NCBI GenBank assembly: GCA_900316415.1 | Contig: ONCV01000019.1 | Span: 1-64,000, forward strand | Source: an uncultured Eubacteriales bacterium | GTDB taxonomy: Bacteria > Bacillota > Clostridia > Christensenellales > Aristaeellaceae | Direction: 5' to 3' | DNA: 64,000 bases | In this document: piece by piece, positions 26,096-34,520 of the stretch | Layout: every line of letters begins with the position of its first letter | Numbering within the stretch: the first letter of the stretch is position 1 | Program-made: the position numbers and the translations under genes | The notes under the pieces: model-generated | Databases searched by the model: none | What the model saw: only the letters and a program-made list of their open reading frames with translations | Told to the model about the DNA's origin: nothing

Positions 26096-26977
26096 TCAAC
26101 TCCGGGCCGTGCCGTGCCGGAACTGGCCCGGGGACATGCCGTACTTTCTGCCGAAGCGGCGAATAAAATAGGACATGTTCTCAAAGCCGCAGTTGGCGGC
26201 GATGGCGCCGATGTCCTCGTCGGTCTCCTTCAGGTAGTTGACCGCGGCGGAGAGCCGGTAGTCGGTCAGGTATTCCACAAAGGTCCGCCCGGTGAGCTGG
26301 CGAAAGATGCGCATGAAGTGGGAGGGGCTGTAGCCGGTCACGGCGGCGGCGTCCGCCACGGAGATGGGCTGGTTGTAGTGGGCCTTCACGTAGCGCAACA
26401 AGCCCTTCAGCTTCTCGGCGTTCTCTCCGGAGCGAAGCTTTGACGAGGCGATCTGAAAGCGCTGGAGGGCGTAGAGCAGCATGAACAGCTGGCTCTTCAC
26501 CAGCAGCGGGTAGCCCGGCTCCCGCAGGGAGCAGGCCTCGTCGGCGGCGTCCAGCGCGGCGCTGACTGCCGCGTGCAGCTCCGTGCCCGGCCGGATGGGC
26601 CGCTCGAAGCACAACGTGCCCCGGCGCAGGCTGTCCAGTATGCCCCGGCACCAGTCGTTGGCCTCGGCGCTGTCCAGCAAGGCGAGGGAAAATATGATGT
26701 TCTCGTACTCCATCCGCACGCCGGCGTCCCCTTCGATGCCGTGCAGCTCGCCCGGCAGCACGGGCACGATGCAGCCCGCCGAGACCGGCAGGTTCTCCAG
26801 GTTCAGCGACACCGTGCCGCTGCCCTTCTTGATGTAGATCAGCTCCATCTGGTCGTGCCAGTGCAGGTTCACCCGGTCGAAGTCCTGGGGGATGGTGCAC
26901 AGGTAGGTGTTGTAGGCGAAGCCCGGCTGACCGTGCAGGCGGTTTTCCTGGTGCTGGGTATAGTGCTCAAGATCCAT
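26096..26977 (-). CDS. AraC family transcriptional regulator
   Basis: This 293-aa protein has an N-terminal cupin-type sensor (HWHDQMELIYIKKGSGTV and VSAGCIVPVLPGELHGI) and a C-terminal double helix-turn-helix from about residue 190 (PISVADAAAVTGYSPSHFMRIFRQLTG; second helix MSYFIRRFGRKYGMSP). It is divergent from the phosphorylase gene, with about 130 bases of shared control region holding a tandem repeat and two palindromes. It is therefore a good candidate regulator of the maltodextrin cluster and of itself, probably responding to a sugar. Confidence 0.92.
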   Translation of the reverse strand: MDLEHYTQHQENRLHGQPGFAYNTYLCTIPQDFDRVNLHWHDQMELIYIKKGSGTVSLNLENLPVSAGCIVPVLPGELHGIEGDAGVRMEYENIIFSLALLDSAEANDWCRGILDSLRRGTLCFERPIRPGTELHAAVSAALDAADEACSLREPGYPLLVKSQLFMLLYALQRFQIASSKLRSGENAEKLKGLLRYVKAHYNQPISVADAAAVTGYSPSHFMRIFRQLTGRTFVEYLTDYRLSAAVNYLKETDEDIGAIAANCGFENMSYFIRRFGRKYGMSPGQFRHGTARS

Positions 26978-26990
26978 GGCGCGCCTCCCG

Positions 26991-27016
26991 ATGGATGGTT
27001 ATGATGGATAGTTATG
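26991..27016. promoter_or_regulatory. Tandem 13-bp repeat, candidate AraC-type operator
   Basis: ATGGATGGTTATG (26991-27003) is followed immediately by ATGGATAGTTATG (27004-27016), with one mismatch in 13. Direct repeats are the usual binding layout for AraC-family dimers, and this pair sits just upstream of the regulator's own start. Confidence 0.55.
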
Positions 27017-27051
27017 ATAGTATTGTATCATAATCTGAGCATATACTGCAA
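27012..27051 (-). promoter_or_regulatory. Promoter of the AraC gene with embedded palindrome
   Basis: On the minus strand TTGCAG (27046-27051) and TACAAT (27022-27027) are 18 bases apart. The -10 lies inside the palindrome TTATGATA-N6-TATCATAA (27012-27033), which suggests autoregulation. Confidence 0.6.
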
Positions 27052-27060
27052 GTTTTTTGG

Positions 27061-27080
27061 GGATTATGAGAGTATAATCC
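27061..27080 (+). promoter_or_regulatory. Palindrome over the -10 of the phosphorylase promoter
   Basis: GGATTAT (27061-27067) and ATAATCC (27074-27080) form an inverted repeat. Its right half contains the -10 element TATAAT (27073-27078). No good -35 is visible, as expected for an activator-dependent promoter. Confidence 0.5.
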
Positions 27081-27108
27081 AACCATGACAAATGAGGAGG
27101 AACGCTCC

Positions 27109-29364
27109 ATGAGCCAGAGATCCCTTTTTGAATATACCGGAAAGCCCCTGAAGGACTGCACCCGGCTGGAGCTGTTCAACGCGCTGCTGCGCTGCGTGGA
27201 CGACACGGCCCGGGAGCGTGGGCACAACCAGGGCAAAAAGAAGCTGTACTACATCTCCGCCGAGTTTCTGATCGGAAAGCTGCTCAGCAACAACCTGCTG
27301 AACCTGGGCCTGCGGGACGCGGTGGAAGCGGAGCTGGCAGAGGCGGGCGTCCCGCTTTCCGAGCTGGAGGAGTTCGAGCTGGAACCGTCCCTGGGCAATG
27401 GCGGCCTGGGTCGGCTGGCGGCTTGCTTCCTGGACAGCCTGGCCACGCTGGGGCTGCCCGCGGATGGTCTGGGATTGGCCTATCACTGCGGCCTGTTCCG
27501 CCAGTGCTTCGTGGACAATCGCCAGGCGGAGACGCCGGACACCTGGCTGCGATGGGGCACTGAGAGCTGGATGCACCGCACGGATGTCCACTATGACATC
27601 CCCGTGGGAGAAGGAACGCTGCGCTCGACGATGTACGAGATCGAGGTGACCGGATATGGTTCCAAGGGCGGGAAGCTGCGCCTGTTCGACGTGGACACCG
27701 CCGACGAGCGGCTGATCAAGTCCGGCATCGCCTTCGACCAGAAGGCGCTGGCCCGAAACCTGACGCTGTTTCTCTACCCGGACGACAGCACTGACGCGGG
27801 CCGCCTGCTGCGGGTGTACCAGGAGTACTTCATGGTGGCCAACGCCGCGAGGCTGATTCTGGAGGAGTGCGCGGCCCGGGGCAGCGACCTGCATGACCTG
27901 GCGGACTACGCGGCCATCCAGATCAACGACACCCATCCCACCCTGGTGATCCCGGAGCTGATCCGCCTGCTGGGGGAGAAGGGAATCGGCGAGGAGGAGG
28001 CGGTGGAGATCGTCACCGCGGTGTGCGGCTACACCAACCACACCATCCTGGCGGAGGCGCTGGAGAAGTGGCCCGTCGCCTACCTCGAGCGGGCGGTGCC
28101 CCACCTGATGCCCATCATCCGGCGGCTGGACGCGCGGGTGCGGGCAGCCTGCGACGACCCTTTCGTGCAGATCATCGACGGCGCGGACGAGGTCCACATG
28201 GCCAACCTGGACATCCACTTCAGCCACTCAGTCAACGGCGTGGCGCGGCTGCACACCGAGATCCTCAAGCACTCGGAACTGGCGCCTTTCTATGCCATGT
28301 ACCCTGAAAAGTTCAACAACAAGACCAACGGCATCACCTTCCGCCGCTGGCTGATGAGCTGTAACCCGGACCTGGCGGGTCTGATCGACGAGACCATTGG
28401 CACGGGCTGGCGGCGGGACGCCGGGGAGCTGGAAAGGCTGCTGGACCACGCCGGGGATCCCGAACTGCTGGAGCGGCTGGCGGCGGTCAAGCGGGTGAAC
28501 AAGCGGCGCTTCGCGGAATGGATGTTCGCCCACCAGGGGACGGTGATCGGCGCGGATTCCGTGTTCGACGTCCAGGCCAAGCGCCTGCACGAGTACAAGC
28601 GGCAGCAGCTGAACCTGCTGTGGGCCATCCGGGCGTATCAGAGGCTGCAGAAGGGCGAACATCCCCAGCGGCCCGTGACGGTAATCTTCGGCGCGAAGGC
28701 GGCCCCGGCCTACACCATCGCCAAGGACATCATCCACGCCATCCTGTGCCTGTCCGACGTGATCTCCGCCGACCCCGAAGCCTCCAAGTGGCTGAAGGTA
28801 GTCATGATCGAGAACTACAACGTCTCCGCCGCCGAAAAGCTGATTCCCGCCTGCGACATCTCCGAGCAGATCTCCCTGGCCGGCAAGGAGGCCAGTGGCA
28901 CCGGCAACATGAAGTTCATGCTCAACGGCGCGGTGACCCTGGGCACCCTGGACGGCGCGAACGTGGAGATCGCCGAGTTGGTGGGCGATGAGAACATCTA
29001 CACCTTCGGCCTGTCCTCGGACGAGGTGATCGAGAGCTACCGCAAGGGCGACTATGACCCGAAGGCCTGCTGCGAGGCCGACCCCGAGCTGAAGGCCGCG
29101 GTGGACTTCCTGACCGGCCAGGAGATGCTGGCCGCGGGCAACCCCGCCAGCCTGGCCCGCCTGAGGGACGAGCTGGTGAACAGGGACTGGTTCATGACCT
29201 TCCCGGACTTCCGGTCCTACTGCGAAGCCAAAGCCCGGGCCCTGGCGGACATTTGCGACGACAGAGAGTGGGCGCGGAAGGCGCTGGTGAACATTGCCAG
29301 GGCGGGTTACTTCTCCTCCGACCGGACCATCGCGGAGTACAACCGGGACATCTGGAGGCTGTGA
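27109..29364 (+). CDS. glgP: Glycogen/maltodextrin phosphorylase (GT35)
   Basis: This 751-aa enzyme releases glucose-1-phosphate from alpha-1,4-glucans. The PLP lysine lies in EASGTGNMKFMLNGAVTLGT and the substrate-binding block is EPSLGNGGLGRLAACFLDS. GAGGAGG lies eight bases before the ATG at 27109, whereas the ATG at 27085 has none. It heads the maltodextrin cluster and is divergent from an AraC regulator, so it probably phosphorolyses imported maltodextrins. Confidence 0.95.
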   Translation: MSQRSLFEYTGKPLKDCTRLELFNALLRCVDDTARERGHNQGKKKLYYISAEFLIGKLLSNNLLNLGLRDAVEAELAEAGVPLSELEEFELEPSLGNGGLGRLAACFLDSLATLGLPADGLGLAYHCGLFRQCFVDNRQAETPDTWLRWGTESWMHRTDVHYDIPVGEGTLRSTMYEIEVTGYGSKGGKLRLFDVDTADERLIKSGIAFDQKALARNLTLFLYPDDSTDAGRLLRVYQEYFMVANAARLILEECAARGSDLHDLADYAAIQINDTHPTLVIPELIRLLGEKGIGEEEAVEIVTAVCGYTNHTILAEALEKWPVAYLERAVPHLMPIIRRLDARVRAACDDPFVQIIDGADEVHMANLDIHFSHSVNGVARLHTEILKHSELAPFYAMYPEKFNNKTNGITFRRWLMSCNPDLAGLIDETIGTGWRRDAGELERLLDHAGDPELLERLAAVKRVNKRRFAEWMFAHQGTVIGADSVFDVQAKRLHEYKRQQLNLLWAIRAYQRLQKGEHPQRPVTVIFGAKAAPAYTIAKDIIHAILCLSDVISADPEASKWLKVVMIENYNVSAAEKLIPACDISEQISLAGKEASGTGNMKFMLNGAVTLGTLDGANVEIAELVGDENIYTFGLSSDEVIESYRKGDYDPKACCEADPELKAAVDFLTGQEMLAAGNPASLARLRDELVNRDWFMTFPDFRSYCEAKARALADICDDREWARKALVNIARAGYFSSDRTIAEYNRDIWRL

Positions 29365-29412
29365 GCGAAGGCCGATACCGGGCGTATCCAAAAATTTTCT
29401 TTTCGGAAGCTG

Positions 29413-29441
29413 TGGACTTTTTCCGGGTGAAGTGATAAAAT
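29413..29441 (+). promoter_or_regulatory. Promoter of the maltodextrin transporter operon
   Basis: TGGACT (29413-29418) and TAAAAT (29436-29441) are 17 bases apart, about 85 bases before the malE start. Confidence 0.55.
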
Positions 29442-29525
29442 GTGCCCAATCAAGAAAAGAGTGATTCCTGGACCTTCGGGTCTGAGAATAGATTAATTTT
29501 CTATTGGAAAGGACGGGTTTATATC

Positions 29526-30731
29526 ATGAAAAAGTTGCTTGCAATGCTGCTGTGCGCAGCGATGCTGCTGGGAATGGTTTCCCTGGCCTCTGCCGAAGGA
29601 TACAGCGGCGATCTGAAGATCTGGGTGGCTGAAGCCGCGGTGGACTTCACCAAGGAGCAGGTGGAAGCTTTCAAAGCCGCGCATCCGGAATATGCCGGCA
29701 TGAACGTGACCATTGAAGCGGTCGGCGAAGGCGACGCCGCCAGCAAGGTCATCACCGACGTAACCGCCGCGGCCGACCTGTTCGGATTCGCGCAGGACCA
29801 GCTGGCCCGCCTGGTGACGGCCGGCGCCCTGGAAGAAGTGGAACCCGGCAACGCGGAAATCGTGAAGGCCGAGAATGACGCCGGCGCGGTCGGCGCCGTA
29901 ACCCTGGGCGAAAAGCTTTACGCCTATCCGCTGACCAGCGATAACGGCTACTTCCTGTACTACGACAAGAGCGTTGTCAGCGATCCCAGCGATCTGGACG
30001 CGATTCTGGCGGACTGCGAGAAGGCCGGCAAGAGCTTCTATTTCGAGATGAACAGCGGCTGGTATCAGACGGCGTTCTTCTTCGGCGCTGGCGCCCAGCT
30101 GACCTTCGAAACGGATAACGACGGCAACCTGGTAAAGATGAACAGCACCTATGCCAGCGAGGAAGGCGTGAAGGCCCTGAAGGCCATGATCAAGCTGAGC
30201 AAGAGCCCCGCATTCATGAACGGCTCCTCCTTCTCCACCGCTACCAACCCCGGCGCCATCGTGGACGGCACATGGGATTCCACGGCCGCGAAGGAAGCCT
30301 TCGGCGACAACTACGCCGCGGCGAAGCTGCCCACCGTTGACGGATGGCAGCTGGGCGGATTCGGCGGATTCAAGATGCTGGGCGTGAAGCCGCAGGAAGA
30401 TGAAGCGAAACTGGCCGCCTGCGACGCGCTGGCCGCTTACCTGAGCAGCGAAGAAGTACAGCTGGCCCGGTACAATGCCCTGGGCTGGGGTCCCTCCAAC
30501 ATGAAGGCACAGAAGAGTGACGCCGTGCAGGCGGACGTGGCGCTGGCTGCCCTGGCGGACCAGCTGCAGTACACCATCCCGCAGGGACAGTATCCCGGCG
30601 AGTACTGGAGCCTGGCCACCGGTCTGGGCGACGACATCATCGCGAAGAAATACGATGATCTGGATGACGCCGGCCTGATGGATATTCTGAAGACCTTCGA
30701 AGCAACCTGCGAAGGCTATCTGACCAAATAA
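29526..30731 (+). CDS. malE: Maltodextrin ABC transporter substrate-binding protein
   Basis: This 401-aa type I binding protein has a signal peptide ending ASA-EGYS (about residue 23) and no lipobox cysteine. The mature protein opens DLKIWVAEAAVDFTKEQVEAF and has GEKLYAYPLTSDNGYFLYYDKS, both typical of MalE/CycB proteins. Context with MalF, MalG, a phosphorylase and a secreted amylase makes maltodextrin the likely ligand. How it is retained at the surface without a lipid anchor is unclear. Confidence 0.9.
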   Translation: MKKLLAMLLCAAMLLGMVSLASAEGYSGDLKIWVAEAAVDFTKEQVEAFKAAHPEYAGMNVTIEAVGEGDAASKVITDVTAAADLFGFAQDQLARLVTAGALEEVEPGNAEIVKAENDAGAVGAVTLGEKLYAYPLTSDNGYFLYYDKSVVSDPSDLDAILADCEKAGKSFYFEMNSGWYQTAFFFGAGAQLTFETDNDGNLVKMNSTYASEEGVKALKAMIKLSKSPAFMNGSSFSTATNPGAIVDGTWDSTAAKEAFGDNYAAAKLPTVDGWQLGGFGGFKMLGVKPQEDEAKLAACDALAAYLSSEEVQLARYNALGWGPSNMKAQKSDAVQADVALAALADQLQYTIPQGQYPGEYWSLATGLGDDIIAKKYDDLDDAGLMDILKTFEATCEGYLTK

Positions 30732-30743
30732 TATCCCGAATCA

Positions 30744-30780
30744 CAGGCTGGGGAACTTGTGTTCCCAGCCTGTTTTTTTT
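30744..30780 (+). terminator. Intercistronic terminator/attenuator between malE and malF
   Basis: CAGGCTGGGGAAC and GTTCCCAGCCTG pair around TTGT, followed by eight T residues. The malF ribosome site begins only ten bases later, so partial read-through would give more MalE than MalFG. Confidence 0.88.
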
Positions 30781-30801
30781 CAGAGAAAAGGGGGGATCCC
30801 G

Positions 30802-32298
30802 GTGACGGATCTGGAGTATTTCAAACTCAGCAAACCCGAGAAGATGCTGCGGAGTGTGGGCGGATTCTTCGCCCGGCTGCCCGGCGGGATCTGGAACGGC
30901 ATCAAAAAACTGGGACTTTTCATCGTGGCGATCATCCGGGGGATCGGGACGAATCTGGCGGATCTGGTGACCACATTCAAAAACGGAGACTGGAAGACCC
31001 GCCTGAGCTATCTGATCATGGGATTCGGTTCCTGCGCCAGGGGACAGTGGGGGAGAGGGATTCTCTTCTTCCTGTTCCAGACCGTGTTCAACCTGTATAT
31101 GTTTTTCCCCAACGCGCAGTTTTCCGGGTGCTACTATCTGGGCAAGCTGAGCACGCTGGGAACGGTCGAGACCTATAAGGAAGGACGGAGAACCGTATAC
31201 GGCGACAACTCGTTCTTCATCCTGCTGTATGGCGTGCTGACGCTGTTCTTCATCGTCGCGTTCATTTATACCTGGCGGATGAACGTCAAGCAGAACAGGA
31301 TCAGCGAGGAACTGCTCAAGCGCGGGCACAAGCTGAAAACCACGAAGGACGACGTGGCTTCCCTGATGGACGAGCAGTTCCACAAGACCATGCTGGCCCT
31401 GCCCACCCTGGGCGTGACGATCTTCACCATCCTGCCGATCCTGTTCATGATCCTGGTGGCGTTCACCAACTTCGACGCGACCCATCAGCCGCCCAGCAAG
31501 CTGTTCACCTGGGTAGGGTGGGACAACTTCCATCAGCTGCTGAACACGGACACCGCCAGCTATGGCGACACATTCCGCCATGTGCTGCTGTGGACGCTGA
31601 TCTGGGCCTTCTTCGCCACCTTCCTGAACTATTTCCTGGGGATGCTGGTGGCCATCATGATCAACAAAAAAGGGATCAAGCTGAAGAAGATGTGGCGGAC
31701 GATCCTGGTCATGACCATTGCCATTCCGCAGTTCGTATCCCTGCTGTACGTGAGCAAGATGTTCGCGGCGGACGGCCTGATCAACACCTACCTGATGAAG
31801 TGGGGATGGATTTCCAGCCCGCTGCCATTCTGGACCGATCCCACATGGGCCCGGGTCACGATTATCGTAATCAACGTATGGATCGGCATTCCGTACCTGA
31901 TGCTGATCGCGACCGGTATCCTGATGAATATCCCGGCAGACCTGTACGAAAGCGCCCGAATCGACGGGGCGAACGCCTTCCAGATGTACAAGAAGATTAC
32001 GCTGCCGTATATGCTGTTTGTGACGGGGCCGTATCTGCTGACCTCCTTTACCGGAAACATCAACAACTTCAACGTCATCTTCCTGCTGAGCCAGGGCAAG
32101 CCGCTGTCGCTGCAGCTGAGCGGCAACGCCGGTCACACGGACCTGCTGATCACCTGGCTGTACAAGATGACGGTCAACGATACCAACTATAAGCTGGCGG
32201 CTGTCATGGGAATACTGGTGTTTGTTGTCACGGCGGTAATCAACCTGATCGTGTACAACATGATTCCCTCCGTCAAGAATGAGGAGGATTTCCAGTGA
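30802..32298 (+). CDS. malF: Maltodextrin ABC transporter permease MalF
   Basis: This 498-aa permease has an extended N-terminal region with extra hydrophobic segments (about residues 85-185) before the core six-helix part, as in MalF. The EAA loop is ESARIDGANAFQMYKKITLPY. The start is GTG at 30802 behind AAAAGGGGGG. Its stop overlaps the malG start (TGATG). Confidence 0.92.
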   Translation: MTDLEYFKLSKPEKMLRSVGGFFARLPGGIWNGIKKLGLFIVAIIRGIGTNLADLVTTFKNGDWKTRLSYLIMGFGSCARGQWGRGILFFLFQTVFNLYMFFPNAQFSGCYYLGKLSTLGTVETYKEGRRTVYGDNSFFILLYGVLTLFFIVAFIYTWRMNVKQNRISEELLKRGHKLKTTKDDVASLMDEQFHKTMLALPTLGVTIFTILPILFMILVAFTNFDATHQPPSKLFTWVGWDNFHQLLNTDTASYGDTFRHVLLWTLIWAFFATFLNYFLGMLVAIMINKKGIKLKKMWRTILVMTIAIPQFVSLLYVSKMFAADGLINTYLMKWGWISSPLPFWTDPTWARVTIIVINVWIGIPYLMLIATGILMNIPADLYESARIDGANAFQMYKKITLPYMLFVTGPYLLTSFTGNINNFNVIFLLSQGKPLSLQLSGNAGHTDLLITWLYKMTVNDTNYKLAAVMGILVFVVTAVINLIVYNMIPSVKNEEDFQ

Positions 32299-33245
32299 TG
32301 AGCGAGAAAAAACAGATTCCCGAAGTGGATATTGTGGTGGACCACGAGGCGGGCGTCATCCGGGAAGTAAAGCCGGATCGCCTGCGCAGCAAGTCCGGCC
32401 ATGAGAGGCGGATCAACACCTCCATCTATGTCGTGCTGATTCTGATCAGCATCATCTGGCTGGCTCCCTTCGTGTTCCTGGTATTCCAGAGCTTCCGCTC
32501 CTACGCGACGGAGAGCGGGGCCATGGTGGCATACCTGCTGCCCAAGCAATGGTCCCTGGACAACTATATCTGGCTGCTGACGGATCCCTCCAGCAAGTTC
32601 CTCCGCTGGTACGGAAACACGCTGATTGTCGCCATCTTCTGCGCGGTGCTGCAGACCTTCATGGTGCTGAGCGTCAGCTATACGCTGAGCCGGCTGCGCT
32701 TCCGCGGCCGGAAGCTGATCATGAACGTGGTGCTGGTGCTGGGCATGTTCCCGGGCTTCCTCACCATGATTACCCTGTACTTCCTGCTGAAACAGCTGGG
32801 CCTGACCCAGTCCGGCGCGGTGCCCGGCATGATCCTGATCTACGTGGCCTCCTCCGGCATGGGCTACTACATCAGCAAGGGCTTCTTCGACACGATTCCG
32901 AAGTCCCTGGATGAAAGCGCCCGGATCGACGGCGCTACGAGGGCCCAGGTATTCCGGATGATCATTATGCCCCTTGCCAAGCCCATCATCATCTACACAG
33001 TGCTGATGGCCTTCATGGCCCCCTGGGGCGACTACGTGTTCGCGTCCTACATCGCTTTCGGCAGCGAGCCGAACTACAACGTAGCCGTCGGCCTTTATCA
33101 GTGGGTCAACGTGGCGGACTATCAGGGCTTCTTTACCCGCTTCTGCGCGGGCGGCGTGCTGGTGGCTGTGCCCATTACGGCGCTGTTCCTGGCGTTGCAG
33201 AAGTACTATGTGGAAGGTGTTACCGGCGGCGCGGTCAAAGGCTGA
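32298..33245 (+). CDS. malG: Maltodextrin ABC transporter permease MalG
   Basis: This 315-aa six-helix permease has the EAA loop DESARIDGATRAQVFRMIIMPLAKP and the ending YYVEGVTGGAVKG, typical of MalG. GGAGG lies upstream of the ATG, which shares one base with the malF stop. With MalF it forms the channel of the importer. Confidence 0.93.
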   Translation: MSEKKQIPEVDIVVDHEAGVIREVKPDRLRSKSGHERRINTSIYVVLILISIIWLAPFVFLVFQSFRSYATESGAMVAYLLPKQWSLDNYIWLLTDPSSKFLRWYGNTLIVAIFCAVLQTFMVLSVSYTLSRLRFRGRKLIMNVVLVLGMFPGFLTMITLYFLLKQLGLTQSGAVPGMILIYVASSGMGYYISKGFFDTIPKSLDESARIDGATRAQVFRMIIMPLAKPIIIYTVLMAFMAPWGDYVFASYIAFGSEPNYNVAVGLYQWVNVADYQGFFTRFCAGGVLVAVPITALFLALQKYYVEGVTGGAVKG

Positions 33246-33280
33246 TCAGCCCCGCGGAAAGATGGAAAGGAGTATCAGTT

Positions 33281-34408
33281 ATGGCAAGCGTTACTTTGGA
33301 GCATGTGAAAAAGGTATACGACAAAAATGTCGTCGCCGTGCATGATTTCAATCTTCAGATCAAGGATAAGGAATTTGTCGTATTCGTCGGTCCGTCGGGC
33401 TGCGGAAAATCCACCACCCTGCGGATGATCGCCGGACTGGAGGATATTACCGACGGCGTCCTGAAGATCGGGGACCGGGTGGTCAACGACGTGGAGCCCA
33501 AGGACCGGGATATCGCCATGGTTTTCCAGAACTATGCGCTGTATCCTCACATCAGTGTCTATGAAAACATGGCCTTCAGCCTGCGGCTGCGGAAGATGGA
33601 CAAGGAAGAAATCCACCGCCGGGTATGCCAGGCGGCGGAAATCCTGGGCATCACGGAATACCTGGGGCGGAAGCCGAAGGCCCTGTCCGGCGGTCAGCGG
33701 CAGCGTGTCGCCATCGGCCGGGCCATCGTGCGGGATCCGGCGGTGTTCCTGATGGACGAGCCGCTGAGCAACCTGGACGCGAAGCTGCGGAACCAGATGC
33801 GCGCGGAGATCATCCTGCTGCGCAAGCGGGTGGATACCACCTTCATCTACGTGACCCATGACCAGACGGAAGCCATGACCCTGGGCGACCGGATCGTGAT
33901 CATGAAGGACGGATTCATCCAGCAGGTCGGGACGCCGCAGGAGGTATTCGATACCCCGGTGAACCTGTTTGTGGCCGGATTTATCGGCAGCCCGCAGATG
34001 AACTTCCTGAAGGCGAAGCTGGTCCAGAGCGGGAACGGGTACAGCGTGGAGATGCTGGGGGTGAAGATTCCCCTGACCCCGGACCAGAACCAGGCGCTGG
34101 CTGCCAAGGGCGTGAAGACCCAGGAGATCGTTCTGGGCGTCCGGCCGGAGCACACCACGGTGCTGTTCGACAGCAAGGAAAACGCCATTGAATGCAGCAT
34201 CAACGTCAATGAAATGATGGGCAGTGAACTGCATCTGCACCTGTCCAGCAAGAATAAAGACAATATCATCGTCCGGCTGCCCACGGTGGACCTGACGAAG
34301 GAGCAGCGGAATCAGCTGTCTTACGGGAACAAGCTGTATATCACTTTCCCGGCGAAGGTGATGCATCTGTTCGATCCCGCCAGCGAGAAGAATCTGATTT
34401 ACGGATGA
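33281..34408 (+). CDS. MsmX/UgpC-type sugar ABC transporter ATP-binding protein
   Basis: This 375-aa ATPase has Walker A GPSGCGKST, Q-loop MVFQNYALYP, signature LSGGQRQR, Walker B VFLMDEPLSNLDAKLR and H-loop YVTHDQTEAMTLGDR. A C-terminal OB/TOBE regulatory domain (about 245-375, GVRPEHTTVL) follows. It would energise MalFG; relatives often serve several sugar importers. GGAAAGGAG precedes the ATG. Confidence 0.93.
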   Translation: MASVTLEHVKKVYDKNVVAVHDFNLQIKDKEFVVFVGPSGCGKSTTLRMIAGLEDITDGVLKIGDRVVNDVEPKDRDIAMVFQNYALYPHISVYENMAFSLRLRKMDKEEIHRRVCQAAEILGITEYLGRKPKALSGGQRQRVAIGRAIVRDPAVFLMDEPLSNLDAKLRNQMRAEIILLRKRVDTTFIYVTHDQTEAMTLGDRIVIMKDGFIQQVGTPQEVFDTPVNLFVAGFIGSPQMNFLKAKLVQSGNGYSVEMLGVKIPLTPDQNQALAAKGVKTQEIVLGVRPEHTTVLFDSKENAIECSINVNEMMGSELHLHLSSKNKDNIIVRLPTVDLTKEQRNQLSYGNKLYITFPAKVMHLFDPASEKNLIYG

Positions 34409-34445
34409 GCGATGTCCTCCGGGGCGCCGCTCTGTGCCGAGCGTT

Positions 34446-34484
34446 GAAACCGGGCTGTTCTCTGAACAGGGAGCAGCCTGTTTC
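34446..34484 (+). terminator. Weak hairpin after the MsmX-type gene
   Basis: GAAAC-GGGCTG pairs with CAGCCT-GTTTC, but only AATTC follows instead of a T run, so read-through into the amylase gene is likely. Confidence 0.35.
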
Positions 34485-34520
34485 AATTCTCCGCGACCGA
34501 GAAAGGAAGAGGGACGGAAG

